DNA of 64,000 bases from positions 23,893-87,892 of the forward strand of contig JAFXEB010000002.1 of assembly GCA_017521025.1 (NCBI GenBank), written 5' to 3'. Both the position numbers and the translations under genes were made by a program. Of this stretch, positions 33,808 through 43,800 are shown in pieces (the stretch's first letter is position 1; the number at the start of each line of letters is the position of its first letter). The notes under the pieces are model-generated. The model was not told where the DNA came from. It saw only the letters and a list, made by a program, of their open reading frames with translations, and did no database searches. The DNA is from Clostridia bacterium (lineage in GTDB: Bacteria; Bacillota; Clostridia; Oscillospirales; CAG-382).

Positions 33808-34950
33808 ATGGCTAACAGATTTGTATCCAATCCCATCTCTTATCACGGCAAGGGCGCTATCGCTGAGATACCCGCTATCGTTGCCGCAAAGGGCTTTAAA
33901 AAGGCGTTCATCGCTACCGACCCCGACCTTGTAAGGTTTGGTGTGACCAAAAAGGTAACCGATATACTTGACGGTGCGGGTATGGCATACGAGATATATT
34001 CCGATATAAAGCCTAATCCCACTATCGAAAATGTACAGTCCGGCGTTGCCGCATACAAGGCATCGGGCGCAGATTATATGATAGCCGTAGGCGGCGGCTC
34101 ATCTATGGACACAGGCAAGGCCATAGGTATTATCGTCAATAATCCCGAGTTTGCTGACGTCCGCAGTCTTGAGGGCGTAGCTCCCACCAAAAACCGCACC
34201 GTATATACCATTGCCGTACCCACCACTGCAGGCACTGCGGCAGAGGCTACCATAAACTACGTTATCACCGATGTGGAGAGAAAGCGTAAGTTTGTTTGTG
34301 TTGACGTTAACGATATACCCGACGTAGCTCTTGTTGACCCTGATATGATGTCCACTATGCCTAAGGGGCTTACCGCTGCCACCGGTATGGATGCGCTGAC
34401 TCACGCTATCGAGGGCTACACCACCAAGGGCGCATGGGCGCTTCCCGACTGTCTCAACCTTGAGGCTATCCGTCTTATCGCAAAGAGCCTCCGTGGCGCT
34501 GTTGAGAACGATCCCGAGGGTAGAGAGGGCATGGCGCTCGGTCAGTTTGTAACGGGTATGGCGTTCTCTAACGTAGGTCTCGGCATCGCTCACTCCGTTG
34601 CACATACCCTCGGCGCAGTATATGACACGGCTCACGGCGTTGCCTGCGCTATGATGCTGCCTATCGTTATGGAGTATAACGCAGACTGCACGGGTGAAAA
34701 GTACAAGGCAATTGCCGAGGCTATGGGTGTTGACACTGCCGGTATGTCCGTTGAGGAGTATCGCAGGGCGGCTGTAGATGCTGTACGTCAGCTCAGTATC
34801 GACGTTGGCATCCCCACGAAGCTTGCAGGTCTTAAGGAGGAGGATCTTGAGTTCCTTGCTCAGTCTGCTTATGCTGATGCCTGCGCTCCCGGCAACCCCA
34901 AGGCAGCGTCTGTGGAGGATATAAAGGCGCTTATCAGAAAGCTTATGTAA
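33808..34950 (+). CDS. fucO: FucO-like iron-dependent lactaldehyde reductase/alcohol dehydrogenase
   Basis: 380 aa, close in length and sequence to E. coli FucO along its whole length, including VGGGSSMDTGKAIGIIVNNPEFADVRSLEG and AVPTTAGTAAE. Predicted Fe2+ ligands are Asp195, His199, His262 and His276. FucO reduces L-lactaldehyde to 1,2-propanediol with NADH during anaerobic fucose or rhamnose use. AGGAGG precedes ATG. No fucose isomerase, kinase or aldolase lies nearby, so the gene is an orphan here and may serve general aldehyde reduction. Own promoter and terminator: single-gene unit. Confidence 0.9.
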   Translation: MANRFVSNPISYHGKGAIAEIPAIVAAKGFKKAFIATDPDLVRFGVTKKVTDILDGAGMAYEIYSDIKPNPTIENVQSGVAAYKASGADYMIAVGGGSSMDTGKAIGIIVNNPEFADVRSLEGVAPTKNRTVYTIAVPTTAGTAAEATINYVITDVERKRKFVCVDVNDIPDVALVDPDMMSTMPKGLTAATGMDALTHAIEGYTTKGAWALPDCLNLEAIRLIAKSLRGAVENDPEGREGMALGQFVTGMAFSNVGLGIAHSVAHTLGAVYDTAHGVACAMMLPIVMEYNADCTGEKYKAIAEAMGVDTAGMSVEEYRRAAVDAVRQLSIDVGIPTKLAGLKEEDLEFLAQSAYADACAPGNPKAASVEDIKALIRKLM

Positions 34951-34973
34951 TATTTGGGCAATCGTTTATTGTG

Positions 34974-35002
34974 CGAGGCGGCAGTATGCCGCCTCGTTTT
35001 TT
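34974..35002 (+). terminator. Terminator of the fucO-like gene
   Basis: A perfect 10-bp stem CGAGGCGGCA / TGCCGCCTCG, loop GTA, six T. Confidence 0.9.
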
Positions 35003-35034
35003 GCAGGTGTATACAAATTAACGTACAAAAAACG

Positions 35035-35062
35035 TTGCAATTTGGGTGAGTTTGTGTATAAT
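35035..35062 (+). promoter_or_regulatory. Promoter ahead of a small ORF
   Basis: TTGCAA (35035-35040), 16 bases, TATAAT (35057-35062), about 65 bases before ATG 35127. Confidence 0.65.
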
Positions 35063-35126
35063 ATACCTTGTATAAGTATTTTTTAGCGCATCCTGCACTG
35101 AAATGTGTTTTTTGGGGATTTTGGCT

Positions 35127-35258
35127 ATGAAAAAAACTGCTATGCGCTTTTTAAGTGTACTGTTATCCCTTTCCTTCGTTACCGTCCTTGACGGTAACGG
35201 CTATCTCAGCAGCGTTGACTGTCTAACCGAGGTGCTGCGCACAAAGCTTGGAAAATAG
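35127..35258 (+). CDS. Putative 43-aa secreted or membrane peptide
   Basis: ATG 35127 opens 43 codons to TAG 35256-35258. The product begins MKKTAMRFLSVLLSLSFVTV, a basic-then-hydrophobic signal-like segment, and ends LRTKLGK. GGGG lies about 10 bases upstream. A good promoter precedes it, and a second promoter for the next gene begins right after its stop. It may be a real small peptide, or the remnant of a secreted protein gene such as another dockerin enzyme. Confidence 0.4.
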   Translation: MKKTAMRFLSVLLSLSFVTVLDGNGYLSSVDCLTEVLRTKLGK

Positions 35259-35272
35259 GCAGTGATACAGTA

Positions 35273-35301
35273 TTGATTTGAGGAAAAACCTATGCTATAA
35301 T
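35273..35301 (+). promoter_or_regulatory. Promoter of the SGNH/dockerin gene
   Basis: TTGATT (35273-35278), 17 bases, TATAAT (35296-35301) with an upstream TGC (extended -10). Confidence 0.8.
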
Positions 35302-35354
35302 CAAGTAAAATAAAACAGCAAAATATGATCCATTTTGGGAAAGGAACGGCTTTT

Positions 35355-36911
35355 ATGAAAAAGATTCTTGTAATGCTCCTTGCTTTCACCCTTGTTCTGT
35401 CAACGGTGTGCTTTGTAAAAGGCACAGAGGTAAAGGCGGCTAATGTGGAGACATACATAGGCGACCTTAAGCTGACTAAGATCAATGGCATCTGGAGTGA
35501 CCCCACCACTAATACTATGATACTGCTCACCCCCGGTCAAAGTCTTAACGCACTGTATTATGCAAGGCTCTGCGCCGTATATGACAGTGCGGCAGGCTGT
35601 TATGTGGTTACCGAAAAGATAGCCACCCATTGCTCAAGCTCAACCACCATTCCTACGGGGGGCATAGGGCTTGCCTTCAACTATGCGCCTATTTCGGGCA
35701 ACAGCTATTCCAACGCCTTTGCCAAGGCAAACTGGCTTGTATGGGATAAGATACGTGTGGGCGATAAGCTTACCCTGAGCGGCGTTGACCTTACAAACAA
35801 GACCCTTTCCGTAAGCGGCACATGGGCGTCGGCAAGCTTTGTTTCCAACGCTCTCGTAAAGGTCACTACCGTCCGTGACGATGCTGCACCCAAGACCCCC
35901 TTTACGGGTAAAAAGATAGTATGTATGGGCGACAGCGTTACCGTGGGCGGCGGCTGGACCGAGGCTATCAGCAATACCTTCAATACCGAGGTCATCAACA
36001 GCGGCTTCGGCGGCGATACCTCAACCAACTACTACAACTACCGCTACCAGACCCACGTTGCGGCTCATAATCCCGATATTGTTTTCGTTGAGTTCGGCAT
36101 AAACGATGCCCTCACCTACAAGGGCACCGCCGCAGGCATCGAGACCTATAGAAACACCCTGCGCAATATCTATCAGAAGAATACCGCTATGGGCGCAACC
36201 ACTATCTTTATGACCCCCAATAACATAAACATCTCTATGTATGACGGCTCCTCCTACAGCGCTTACGGCGGCTTGCAGGGCTATCTGGATGCCTTCCTTC
36301 AGGCTATGGAGGACGTAGCCAATGAGTACGGCTGTCACTTTATCAATATTTACGAGATGTGGCGCACCAACAACTATGCCCCTACATATCTTATCGACGG
36401 CACCCACCCCACCAGCTACGGCTATGCAAGGAATATCGAAAAGATACTGGCTTATCTTGAGGAGAATAAGTACGATATCTGCGGCGTGTCCGCCGACCCT
36501 ACCGAGCTTACCGTTAAAAGCGGCAGCGGCATCTCTATTGAAGGCTCCCTGCTTACGGGCGTAGGTGAGAGCGTGAGCGTTGACAGCCTTAAGGCTCAGT
36601 TCAACGAGGATGCAGGCTATATCTCCGTAAGGAATGCCGGTGGCGCCGAGATAACAAGCGGTACCGTAGGCACTACCTTTACCGTAAACCTCGTGGTAGG
36701 CGGCTCTGTGATAAAGAGCTATAGCGTGGTAATAGCAGGTGACGTAACGGGTGACGGCGTAGTGTCCGGCGCAGACTATATACTTGTCAAAAGCGCTATC
36801 AGCGGCACCGTCAGCCTTAACACCCCCTGCGTGAAGGCGGCAGACTTTGACGGCTCCGGCGACGTTTCCAGCTCCGACTATATGTATATAAGGACGTTGC
36901 TCTCAAAATAA
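35355..36911 (+). CDS. Secreted SGNH/GDSL esterase with C-terminal dockerin
   Basis: The start is ATG 35355 (MKKILVMLLAF), with GAAAGGA upstream; 518 aa. A signal peptide (~1-28) is followed by a beta domain to ~170. The SGNH hydrolase domain carries Ser194 in CMGDSVTVG, a GGD block, GIND, and Asp348/His351 in IDGTHPT: the esterase catalytic set of carbohydrate deacetylases. A Big/Cadherin-like region follows, then a type I dockerin at the C-terminus (DVTGDGVVSGADYILVK and DFDGSGDVSSSDYMYIR). It would deacetylate plant or host polysaccharide as part of a cohesin-bound complex. Flanked by its own promoter and terminator. Confidence 0.92.
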   Translation: MKKILVMLLAFTLVLSTVCFVKGTEVKAANVETYIGDLKLTKINGIWSDPTTNTMILLTPGQSLNALYYARLCAVYDSAAGCYVVTEKIATHCSSSTTIPTGGIGLAFNYAPISGNSYSNAFAKANWLVWDKIRVGDKLTLSGVDLTNKTLSVSGTWASASFVSNALVKVTTVRDDAAPKTPFTGKKIVCMGDSVTVGGGWTEAISNTFNTEVINSGFGGDTSTNYYNYRYQTHVAAHNPDIVFVEFGINDALTYKGTAAGIETYRNTLRNIYQKNTAMGATTIFMTPNNINISMYDGSSYSAYGGLQGYLDAFLQAMEDVANEYGCHFINIYEMWRTNNYAPTYLIDGTHPTSYGYARNIEKILAYLEENKYDICGVSADPTELTVKSGSGISIEGSLLTGVGESVSVDSLKAQFNEDAGYISVRNAGGAEITSGTVGTTFTVNLVVGGSVIKSYSVVIAGDVTGDGVVSGADYILVKSAISGTVSLNTPCVKAADFDGSGDVSSSDYMYIRTLLSK

Positions 36912-36934
36912 GCCTTGATACACGGTTAATGCGC

Positions 36935-36966
36935 AAAAACGCCATTCTTCGGGATGGCGTTTTTTT
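36935..36966 (+). terminator. Terminator of the SGNH/dockerin gene
   Basis: Stem AAAACGCCATTC / GGGATGGCGTTTT around a TTC loop, with seven T at the end. Confidence 0.85.
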
Positions 36967-36987
36967 ATGCATTTGCCATTAAAAAAC

Positions 36988-37031
36988 TTGATTTTACCAT
37001 TGATTTAGGAAGTATAATGTGGTAAAATCAA
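36988..37031 (+). promoter_or_regulatory. Promoter and operator-like inverted repeat of the polysaccharide cluster
   Basis: TATAAT lies at 37013-37018, with TTGATT at 36988-36993 at a long 19-base spacing. A perfect 12-bp inverted repeat, TTGATTTTACCA (36988-36999) and TGGTAAAATCAA (37020-37031), brackets the -10 box. Arm centres are 32 bases apart, about three helical turns, as expected for a repressor pair. No regulator gene is adjacent. The repeat could also form an RNA hairpin only if transcription began further upstream. Confidence 0.6.
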
Positions 37032-37089
37032 CTCAGAATGGGTAAGTTTAAGAAAAATGCATTAGCATCGTAAAGCAAGGTATGTAAAA

Positions 37090-38301
37090 ATGGAAATTAA
37101 GGCTTTTGAAAAGAAAATATATTTGTCCTCTCCCACCATGCACGGGGACGAGATGTTGTATATGAACAAGGCTTATGAGACTAACTGGATGTCTACCGTA
37201 GGCGAGAATATAAATGCGGTCGAGGGCCTTATGTGTGATTACACGGGCACTGCCCATTCTGTCGCCCTCTCCAGCGGCACTGCTGCTCTCCATCTCGCTA
37301 TGAAGCTGGCAGGCGTTAAGCGTGGGGACAGGGTCTTTTGCAGTGATATGACCTTTGCCGCAACGGTAAATCCCGTTGTGTATGAGGGCGGTATACCTAT
37401 TTTTATCGACAGCGAGCGTGATACGTGGAATATGGACCCCGTGGCTCTGGAAAAGGCATTCGAGCTTTATCCCGAGGTGAAGGTTGTGGTTGCCGTGAAC
37501 CTTTACGGTACCCCTGCAAAGCTTGACGAGCTTTGCGCTGTTTGCGAAAAGCACGGTGCAGTGCTTGTGGAGGATGCAGCCGAGTCTCTCGGTGCCTCCT
37601 ATAAGGGCAGGCAGACGGGCTCCTTCGGTACATATAACGTTATTTCCTTCAACGGCAACAAGATAATTACAGGCTCCTCAGGCGGTGTCTTGCTGTCTGA
37701 TGACGGAGCCGCTATAGACAGTGCACGCAAATGGTCTACCCAGAGCAGAGAGGACGCCCCTTGGTATCAGCATACCGAGCTTGGCTACAACTACCGTATG
37801 AGCAATGTGGTCGCAGGCGTGGTAAGAGGACAAATGCCCTATATAGATAAGCATATCGCACAGAAAAAGGCGATATACGAGCGCTACAGAGAGGGACTAA
37901 AGGACCTGCCCGTGACTATGAATCCTTATGACGGCAACTTGTGTGAGCCTAATTTCTGGCTTTCCTGCCTTTTGATTGACGAGGCTGCAATGTGCCCCCA
38001 GCACAGGACGGATACAGGCAGCACCTACACTCCCGAGAAGGGCAAGAGCTGTCCCGATATGATAATAGAGCGGCTGGCTAAGTATAATGCGGAGGCACGC
38101 CCTATATGGAAGCCTATGCACCTACAGCCCTTCTACAGCGATTGCGCCTTTGTCACAGCCAAGGGCGAGGGCAGAAATGCCGCAAATGTTGACACGGATA
38201 TATTCACCAGGGGACTTTGTCTCCCCAGCGATAATAAAATGACTAAGGATGAGCAGGACATGGTTATAGAAATAATAAGATCCTGCTTCAGAGGTTATTG
38301 A
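37090..38301 (+). CDS. DegT/DnrJ/EryC1 sugar aminotransferase (PglE-like)
   Basis: 403-aa PLP enzyme that aminates a UDP-4-keto-6-deoxy sugar. SSGTAALHLAM binds PLP phosphate, VEDAAESLGA holds the Asp pairing with the pyridine N, and SFNGNKIITG carries the internal aldimine Lys. LSSPTMHGDE...NWMSTVGENI matches the PglE/bacillosamine branch. It is first in the cluster and overlaps the priming transferase gene (TGATG). The PglD-type acetyltransferase gene two positions on supports UDP-N,N'-diacetylbacillosamine. A D-gluco 4,6-dehydratase (PglF) is not in the window. Confidence 0.9.
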   Translation: MEIKAFEKKIYLSSPTMHGDEMLYMNKAYETNWMSTVGENINAVEGLMCDYTGTAHSVALSSGTAALHLAMKLAGVKRGDRVFCSDMTFAATVNPVVYEGGIPIFIDSERDTWNMDPVALEKAFELYPEVKVVVAVNLYGTPAKLDELCAVCEKHGAVLVEDAAESLGASYKGRQTGSFGTYNVISFNGNKIITGSSGGVLLSDDGAAIDSARKWSTQSREDAPWYQHTELGYNYRMSNVVAGVVRGQMPYIDKHIAQKKAIYERYREGLKDLPVTMNPYDGNLCEPNFWLSCLLIDEAAMCPQHRTDTGSTYTPEKGKSCPDMIIERLAKYNAEARPIWKPMHLQPFYSDCAFVTAKGEGRNAANVDTDIFTRGLCLPSDNKMTKDEQDMVIEIIRSCFRGY

Positions 38302-38945
38302 TGTATTCCGCTTTTATAAAAAGATTTCTTGATTTTTGCATTTCCCTTGTGGCTGTTGCAGTTCTGTCACCCGTGCTTCTGCTTTTGACGGTTGCAGGCG
38401 CAGTGGCTATGGGCGGAAACCCCTTTTTCGTGCAGAAACGCCCGGGAAGGATACGGAAAAGCACGGGGGAGGAGAAAATATTCAGGCTGATAAAATTCCG
38501 CACAATGAATAACCGTCGGGATAAGAACGGTGAGCTTTTGCCCGATGCTGAGCGCCTTAACCGCTACGGGCGAATATTGCGCTCTACGTCTCTGGATGAG
38601 TTGCCCGAGCTTATCAATATATTAAAGGGCGATATGTCCATAGTGGGGCCAAGACCGTTACTTGTTAAGTATCTGCCCTTGTACAGCAAGGAACAGCGCC
38701 GTCGGCACCGGGTGCGCCCCGGCCTTACGGGACTTGCACAGATAAACGGGCGGAACGCTATTTCGTGGCAGCAGCGTTTTGCTTTGGATGTAAGATATGT
38801 TGACAGCGTAAGCTTTGCCACGGATATTAAAATAATCGTTGGAACTTTTTCTGCCGTGTTAAAGAGTAAGGGCATCAGCTCTGCTACCAACGTCACGATG
38901 GAGGAGTTCAGAGGCAACGAAACTGAAGAAAAGGTTTGTTTGTAG
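38301..38945 (+). CDS. Priming undecaprenyl-phosphate sugar phosphotransferase (PglC/WecA-like monotopic)
   Basis: 214 aa from ATG 38301, overlapping the previous stop by one base. One N-terminal re-entrant helix (residues ~13-37) precedes the catalytic domain: KFRTMNNRRD, RSTSLDELPELINILKGDMSIVGPRPLL and RPGLTGLAQINGRN are the bacterial sugar-transferase signatures. It moves a sugar-1-phosphate from UDP-sugar to undecaprenyl phosphate, starting the repeat unit. The small PglC size and PglE/PglD neighbours suggest diacetylbacillosamine as first sugar. Confidence 0.93.
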   Translation: MYSAFIKRFLDFCISLVAVAVLSPVLLLLTVAGAVAMGGNPFFVQKRPGRIRKSTGEEKIFRLIKFRTMNNRRDKNGELLPDAERLNRYGRILRSTSLDELPELINILKGDMSIVGPRPLLVKYLPLYSKEQRRRHRVRPGLTGLAQINGRNAISWQQRFALDVRYVDSVSFATDIKIIVGTFSAVLKSKGISSATNVTMEEFRGNETEEKVCL

Positions 38946-38949
38946 ATCA

Positions 38950-39579
38950 ATGGACGTAAAGAAACAGCTTTTGATAATCGGTGCAGGCGGTCACGGGCGA
39001 GTGGTTGCCGATATTGCAAAACTCAGGGGCTATGAAAACGTAGGCTTTCTGGACGACCGTTCGGATGGCGGAGCGGTGGACGGATACCCCGTTTTGGGCG
39101 ACACCAACGCTTTTGAGGCGTATAAGGAAAACTGCGCTTTTATTGTAGCTATAGGTGACAACTGCGCAAGGCGTAGGCTGTACGAAAAGCTTCGCCTCGG
39201 CGGCGGGGAGACTGTTTCTCTTTGCCATCCCAATGCGGTGGTGGCAGAAGGAGTGCAGATAGGTAAGGGTACCGTTATTATGGCAGGCGCTGTAGTAAAC
39301 ACGGGCGCAAGCATAGGTAACGGCGTCATACTTAACACCTGTTGTTCCGTAGACCACGACTGCGTTGTCGGTGATTTCTGTCACGTTTCTGTTGGAGCTC
39401 ACCTTGCGGGGACTGTAAATCTGGGTGAAAATGTCCTTGTAGGCGCAGGTGCTACCGTGATACAAAATGTGGACATTTGCGCCGATTGCGTTATAGGCGC
39501 AGGGGCGGTGGTTATAAAGGACGTAAAGGAAAGCGGAACATATCTGGGCGTTCCTGCCCTTTTGAAGACGAGGGGGTAG
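38950..39579 (+). CDS. PglD/NeuD-like sugar N- or O-acetyltransferase
   Basis: 209 aa. An N-terminal Rossmann-like part (IIGAGGHGRVVADIA) binds the UDP-sugar, and a left-handed beta-helix of hexapeptide repeats follows (IGKGTVIMAGAVVNTGASIG...). His in the SVDHDC segment matches the catalytic base of PglD. It would acetylate the 4-amino sugar made by the upstream aminotransferase. No strong SD; it starts 5 bases after the previous stop. Confidence 0.9.
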   Translation: MDVKKQLLIIGAGGHGRVVADIAKLRGYENVGFLDDRSDGGAVDGYPVLGDTNAFEAYKENCAFIVAIGDNCARRRLYEKLRLGGGETVSLCHPNAVVAEGVQIGKGTVIMAGAVVNTGASIGNGVILNTCCSVDHDCVVGDFCHVSVGAHLAGTVNLGENVLVGAGATVIQNVDICADCVIGAGAVVIKDVKESGTYLGVPALLKTRG

Positions 39580-39591
39580 CGCAATAATAGA

Positions 39592-40806
39592 ATGAACGTA
39601 TTGTTTTTGACTATCGGCAGGATAAACAGCTTGGATGACGGTACTATCTACTCCGACTTGCTTAAGGCTTTTGTGAAAAATGGGCACAGGGTTTTTGCGG
39701 TAAGCCCCAACGAGCGCCGCTACAAAGCAAAAACCGCTTTTTCCACCGACGGAGATTTTGGTCTGCTTAAGGTAAGGACGGGTAACCTGCAAAAATGTAA
39801 TTTCATTGAAAAAGGCATAGCCACCTTGCTTGTGGAGCGACAGTATATAAGAGCCATAAAAAAGTATCTTTCAAACGTGGTTTTCGATTTGGTTATTTAT
39901 TCTACTCCTCCCATTACCTTCGCTAATGCGGTAAATTACGTAAAAAAGCGTGATAACGCCAAAACTTATCTTTTGCTTAAGGATATATTCCCCCAAAACG
40001 CTGTCGATATCGGTGTATTGAAGAAGAACGGCATAAAGGGATTTTTATACCGTTATTTCAGAAAAAAAGAGAAAAAGCTATATGCTTTTTCTGACCGTAT
40101 CGGCTGTATGTCCGAAGCCAATCGTAAATATTTGCTTGCTAACAACCCCGAAATCCCCTATGAAAAGGTCGAGATATGCCCGAACTCCATAGAGGTGAGG
40201 GATTTACAGCTTGATGCTGCAGAAAAAAGCGAAATTCGCAAACGCTACGGTATACCCGAAAATGCTACGGTATTTGTATATGGCGGTAATCTCGGCAAAC
40301 CCCAAGGGATAGGGTTTATTGCAGACTGTTTGCGCAAGGCAAAATGCGTTGACAATGTTTTCTTTTTGATCGTAGGTAGCGGCACGGAGTATCACAGGCT
40401 TGAACAGTTTGTTGAGGCGGAGAGGCCATCAAATGTTTTGCTGATGAAAAGCATACCTAAGTGCGATTATGACAAGATGATAGTTGCTTGTGACGTGGGA
40501 CTTATATTCTTGGACTATAGGTTTTCGATCCCCAATTTTCCGTCGAGATTGCTTTCGTATATGCAGGCGAAAATACCGATACTTGCCTGTGTTGACCCCA
40601 ATACAGATGTAGGTGCCGTGGTCGAAGCGGCAGGTGCGGGGTACTGCTGTCTTAGTAACGATGTTGACGGCTTTGTAAATGCGGTAAAAAAACTGTGCGT
40701 ATGCGACCGTGCAAAAATGGGAGAGAATGCGTGGCGGTATCTGAATGATAATTACACCGCAGAGCAAGGCTACCGTATAATAACAAAAAACCAAAAAATA
40801 AAATAA
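39592..40806 (+). CDS. GT4 glycosyltransferase (WbuB-like)
   Basis: 404-aa GT-B enzyme. NSLDDGTIYSDLLKAFVKNGH opens the acceptor domain; FVYGGNLGKPQGI and the FPSRLLSYMQAKIPILA block with its donor-binding region mark GT4. It resembles WbuB-type L-fucosaminyl transferases, and the window also encodes the UDP-L-FucNAc pathway, so that donor is plausible but unproven. The stop is followed in 18 bases by the giant secreted gene. Confidence 0.85.
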   Translation: MNVLFLTIGRINSLDDGTIYSDLLKAFVKNGHRVFAVSPNERRYKAKTAFSTDGDFGLLKVRTGNLQKCNFIEKGIATLLVERQYIRAIKKYLSNVVFDLVIYSTPPITFANAVNYVKKRDNAKTYLLLKDIFPQNAVDIGVLKKNGIKGFLYRYFRKKEKKLYAFSDRIGCMSEANRKYLLANNPEIPYEKVEICPNSIEVRDLQLDAAEKSEIRKRYGIPENATVFVYGGNLGKPQGIGFIADCLRKAKCVDNVFFLIVGSGTEYHRLEQFVEAERPSNVLLMKSIPKCDYDKMIVACDVGLIFLDYRFSIPNFPSRLLSYMQAKIPILACVDPNTDVGAVVEAAGAGYCCLSNDVDGFVNAVKKLCVCDRAKMGENAWRYLNDNYTAEQGYRIITKNQKIK

Positions 40807-40823
40807 AAAAAGGAGACAAAAAC

Positions 40824-43800
40824 ATGAAGAACACCAGCAGAATTCTGTCCGCATTGCTTTGCTTCGTGATGATAGTGGGTATATTCCCCGCATCTGTAAT
40901 CGGTGCAAGTGCGGCTGAAGTGAACGGCAAGTTTGCAAACTCGAGTCTTACCGTGGCTACAGAGAAAAACTCAACTCTGGCTCCCGGTATAACTCAGGAT
41001 GCATACACCGTCTATGACAGCAACGGCGATCAGGTAAAGATGTTCATTACTACCGCTGATATGAGCGTTGATACCGTAAAGCTGTTTGCATCCTATAAGG
41101 ATATGGACCCTACCAATTACGGTATGTCCAAGCTCACTCAGCAGGTCGAGGCCTTTAACAAGAAGGCTGCGGCAGGCGACGAGTATTATCAGGGCACCGT
41201 GGTAGCGGGCATCAATGCATCATATTACAATATGATAAACGGTAAGCCTACGGGTACCTTTGTTATGAACGGTATAGACGTTACCACCGAGAGCGAGGGT
41301 AACGCTTACGGTTATTTTGCCGTTATGAAGGACGGCTCCGTAAAGATAGGCAACAAGGGCGATTATTCCGCAGATAAGGGCAACATCCGTGAGGCTATCG
41401 GCATTTACACCATGCTTATAGTTGACGGTCAGATCTGTGCAGGACTCAACACCGTACAGAAGTATCCCCGTCAGACCATAGGTATCACTGCTGACGGCAA
41501 CGTTATCCTTATGACTGCCGACGGTAATCAGGCACCTAAGTCCATCGGTCTTACCGTGCTTGAGCAGGCTCAGGTAATGCTTGACCTTGGCTGTGTATGG
41601 GCAGGTCATCTCGACGGCGGCGGCTCCTGCACTTACGCCGCAAAGCCCGAGGGCTCCAACGATTTTTCCATCGCAAACAGCCCCTCCGACGGCTCTGAGC
41701 GTTCCGTATCCAACGGCTTCCTTATCGTTTCCACCGCAGTAAGCGACGGCAAGCTTGCCAGCGCCTCTCTTGTAGCTGAGAGCGAGTACGTTACTCCCGG
41801 CTCTGCCGTAAAGCTCAGCGCAACGGGTGTTGACTCTGCAGGCGGCCCTGCCGAGATCCCCGAAGACGCAACATGGCAGCTTGAAGACAGCTCCTACGGC
41901 ACCGTAGCAGACGGCGTGTTTACCTCTACCGGCAAGTGCGGCGGTGCAGTGGTACAGCTTGCGGTTGGCGGAAAGGTAGTGGGCGAGGCTACCGTTAACG
42001 TAGTTATTCCCGATACCGTAAAGTTTTTAAGCTCTGAAATGGTCGTTCCTTACGGCAAGTCCGTAAAGCTTGAGCTTATTGCTACCTACGGTCCCAAGGA
42101 CGTTGTAGTAAAGGCATCTGACTTTAACTTTGTATTTGACAACCCCGCAGTGGGTACTATAGACGGCTTCAGCTTTACCGCCTGCGAGGAGAACGCAGCA
42201 GTAACCGGCAGCAACCTTACTGCCACACTCGTTTATGACGAGACCGTTGTTGCAACCACCAAGCTTACCCTCGGTAAGGGTTCTGAAGTGGTTTACGACT
42301 TTGAGGACGGTACCAACCAAAACGTATACATTAACGAGACTCCCGGCACTAAGTACAACTACGTATGGCCCGAGGTAACTCAGCAGGTTGTGAACGGCGA
42401 AAACGGCAAGGTGCACGGCGGTTCCTTTGCACTCGGCGCAGATATAGACTACAGCAACTCTCTCGAGTCCGGCTATATGAAGACGAGTATTTACGCTACC
42501 GAGACCAGGGTGTTCGAGAATGCCGTACGTGTTGGTGCGTGGATATATGTTTCCGATGAGTGGGTAGGTCTGTGGATCCGTTGGACTCTCAGATCCGTCA
42601 CAGGCTACAATCCCGACGGTACTCCAATCTTTGCCAGCGGCACTATCAACGGTAACAATATGGATACCGGTGCCGGCGGCACGGGCGTTGTGTACAGCTT
42701 TGACGAGCCCGGCTGGCATTACCTCCACGTTGACACCTCTGCATATTCTGCTGTCGGCTGGTCTGCCAACGGCGCCATGATGCAGCTTTATATTTCCGAC
42801 CGTGACGGCTCCGCATACGATTACGTAGCCTCCGAAAACAGCAACATCCCCTCTAAATTCAGATTCTATATCGATGACATAACCGTTGACTATTCCACGG
42901 CAGTTGATGACCGTGAGGCACCCGTGTTCTCCGATATCACTTACGCTGTTGAGGGTATGGCAGACGCAGCGGTTCTTAACAACCAGACCGTAAGCAGCAA
43001 TAAGGTGACCTTCGGCACCTCTGTTGATGACTATATGGATAAGAGCAACTTTACCGGTATCGACGCTTCCACCGTTAAGGCGTATATAGACGGCGTTGAG
43101 GTTGAGTGCGCTTATGCCAACGGGCTCGTGTCCGTAAGCGACGCTGTTCTTGATAACGGCAAGCATACCGTTAAGTTCAGCGCCTGCGATAAAATGGGTA
43201 ACTACGGCTGTGCTTACGGCTACATTACCGTAAACTCTGCAGACAGCAACAGTACTGTTAAGCTCGTCCCCACCAACCCCGAGCTTGACCGCATACTTTT
43301 AGGCTCCATTTACAATATGGATCTGGTAGCTACCGCTATTGAAGATGTTCAGAGCGTTAAGGTTACCATCGACCTTGATAACAACAGCACCTGGCAGCTT
43401 GACCATATGACCCTTGCAGAGGGCTTTGAGGCGAAATACGCCATTGACGCTACCGAGAATATAGCCGTTATTGAGATCACCCGTGTGGGCGAGAACGCTG
43501 AGACAGGGGAAAAGGCTATTGCCACCCTTCCTGTACGTGTATGGTCTCTCAAGACCGGTTACGTTTACGCTAACGGCACCAAGCAGGGCGCACAGGCTTT
43601 TACCTACGCTCAATTCAAGTCTATGGGCGAGTTCTGGAGAATGTCCGTTATCGCAAATGTAGAGTGCGGCGTTCTTACCCGAGTTGACGGCTCTGTTTCC
43701 ACCTTCACCGGTGAGAGAGTTTTCTGTGATACCGAGATGTGGGCCAATAAGGCAAATATGACAGCAACTGCAGACGGTCTTGCATATTTCAATGCATGGA

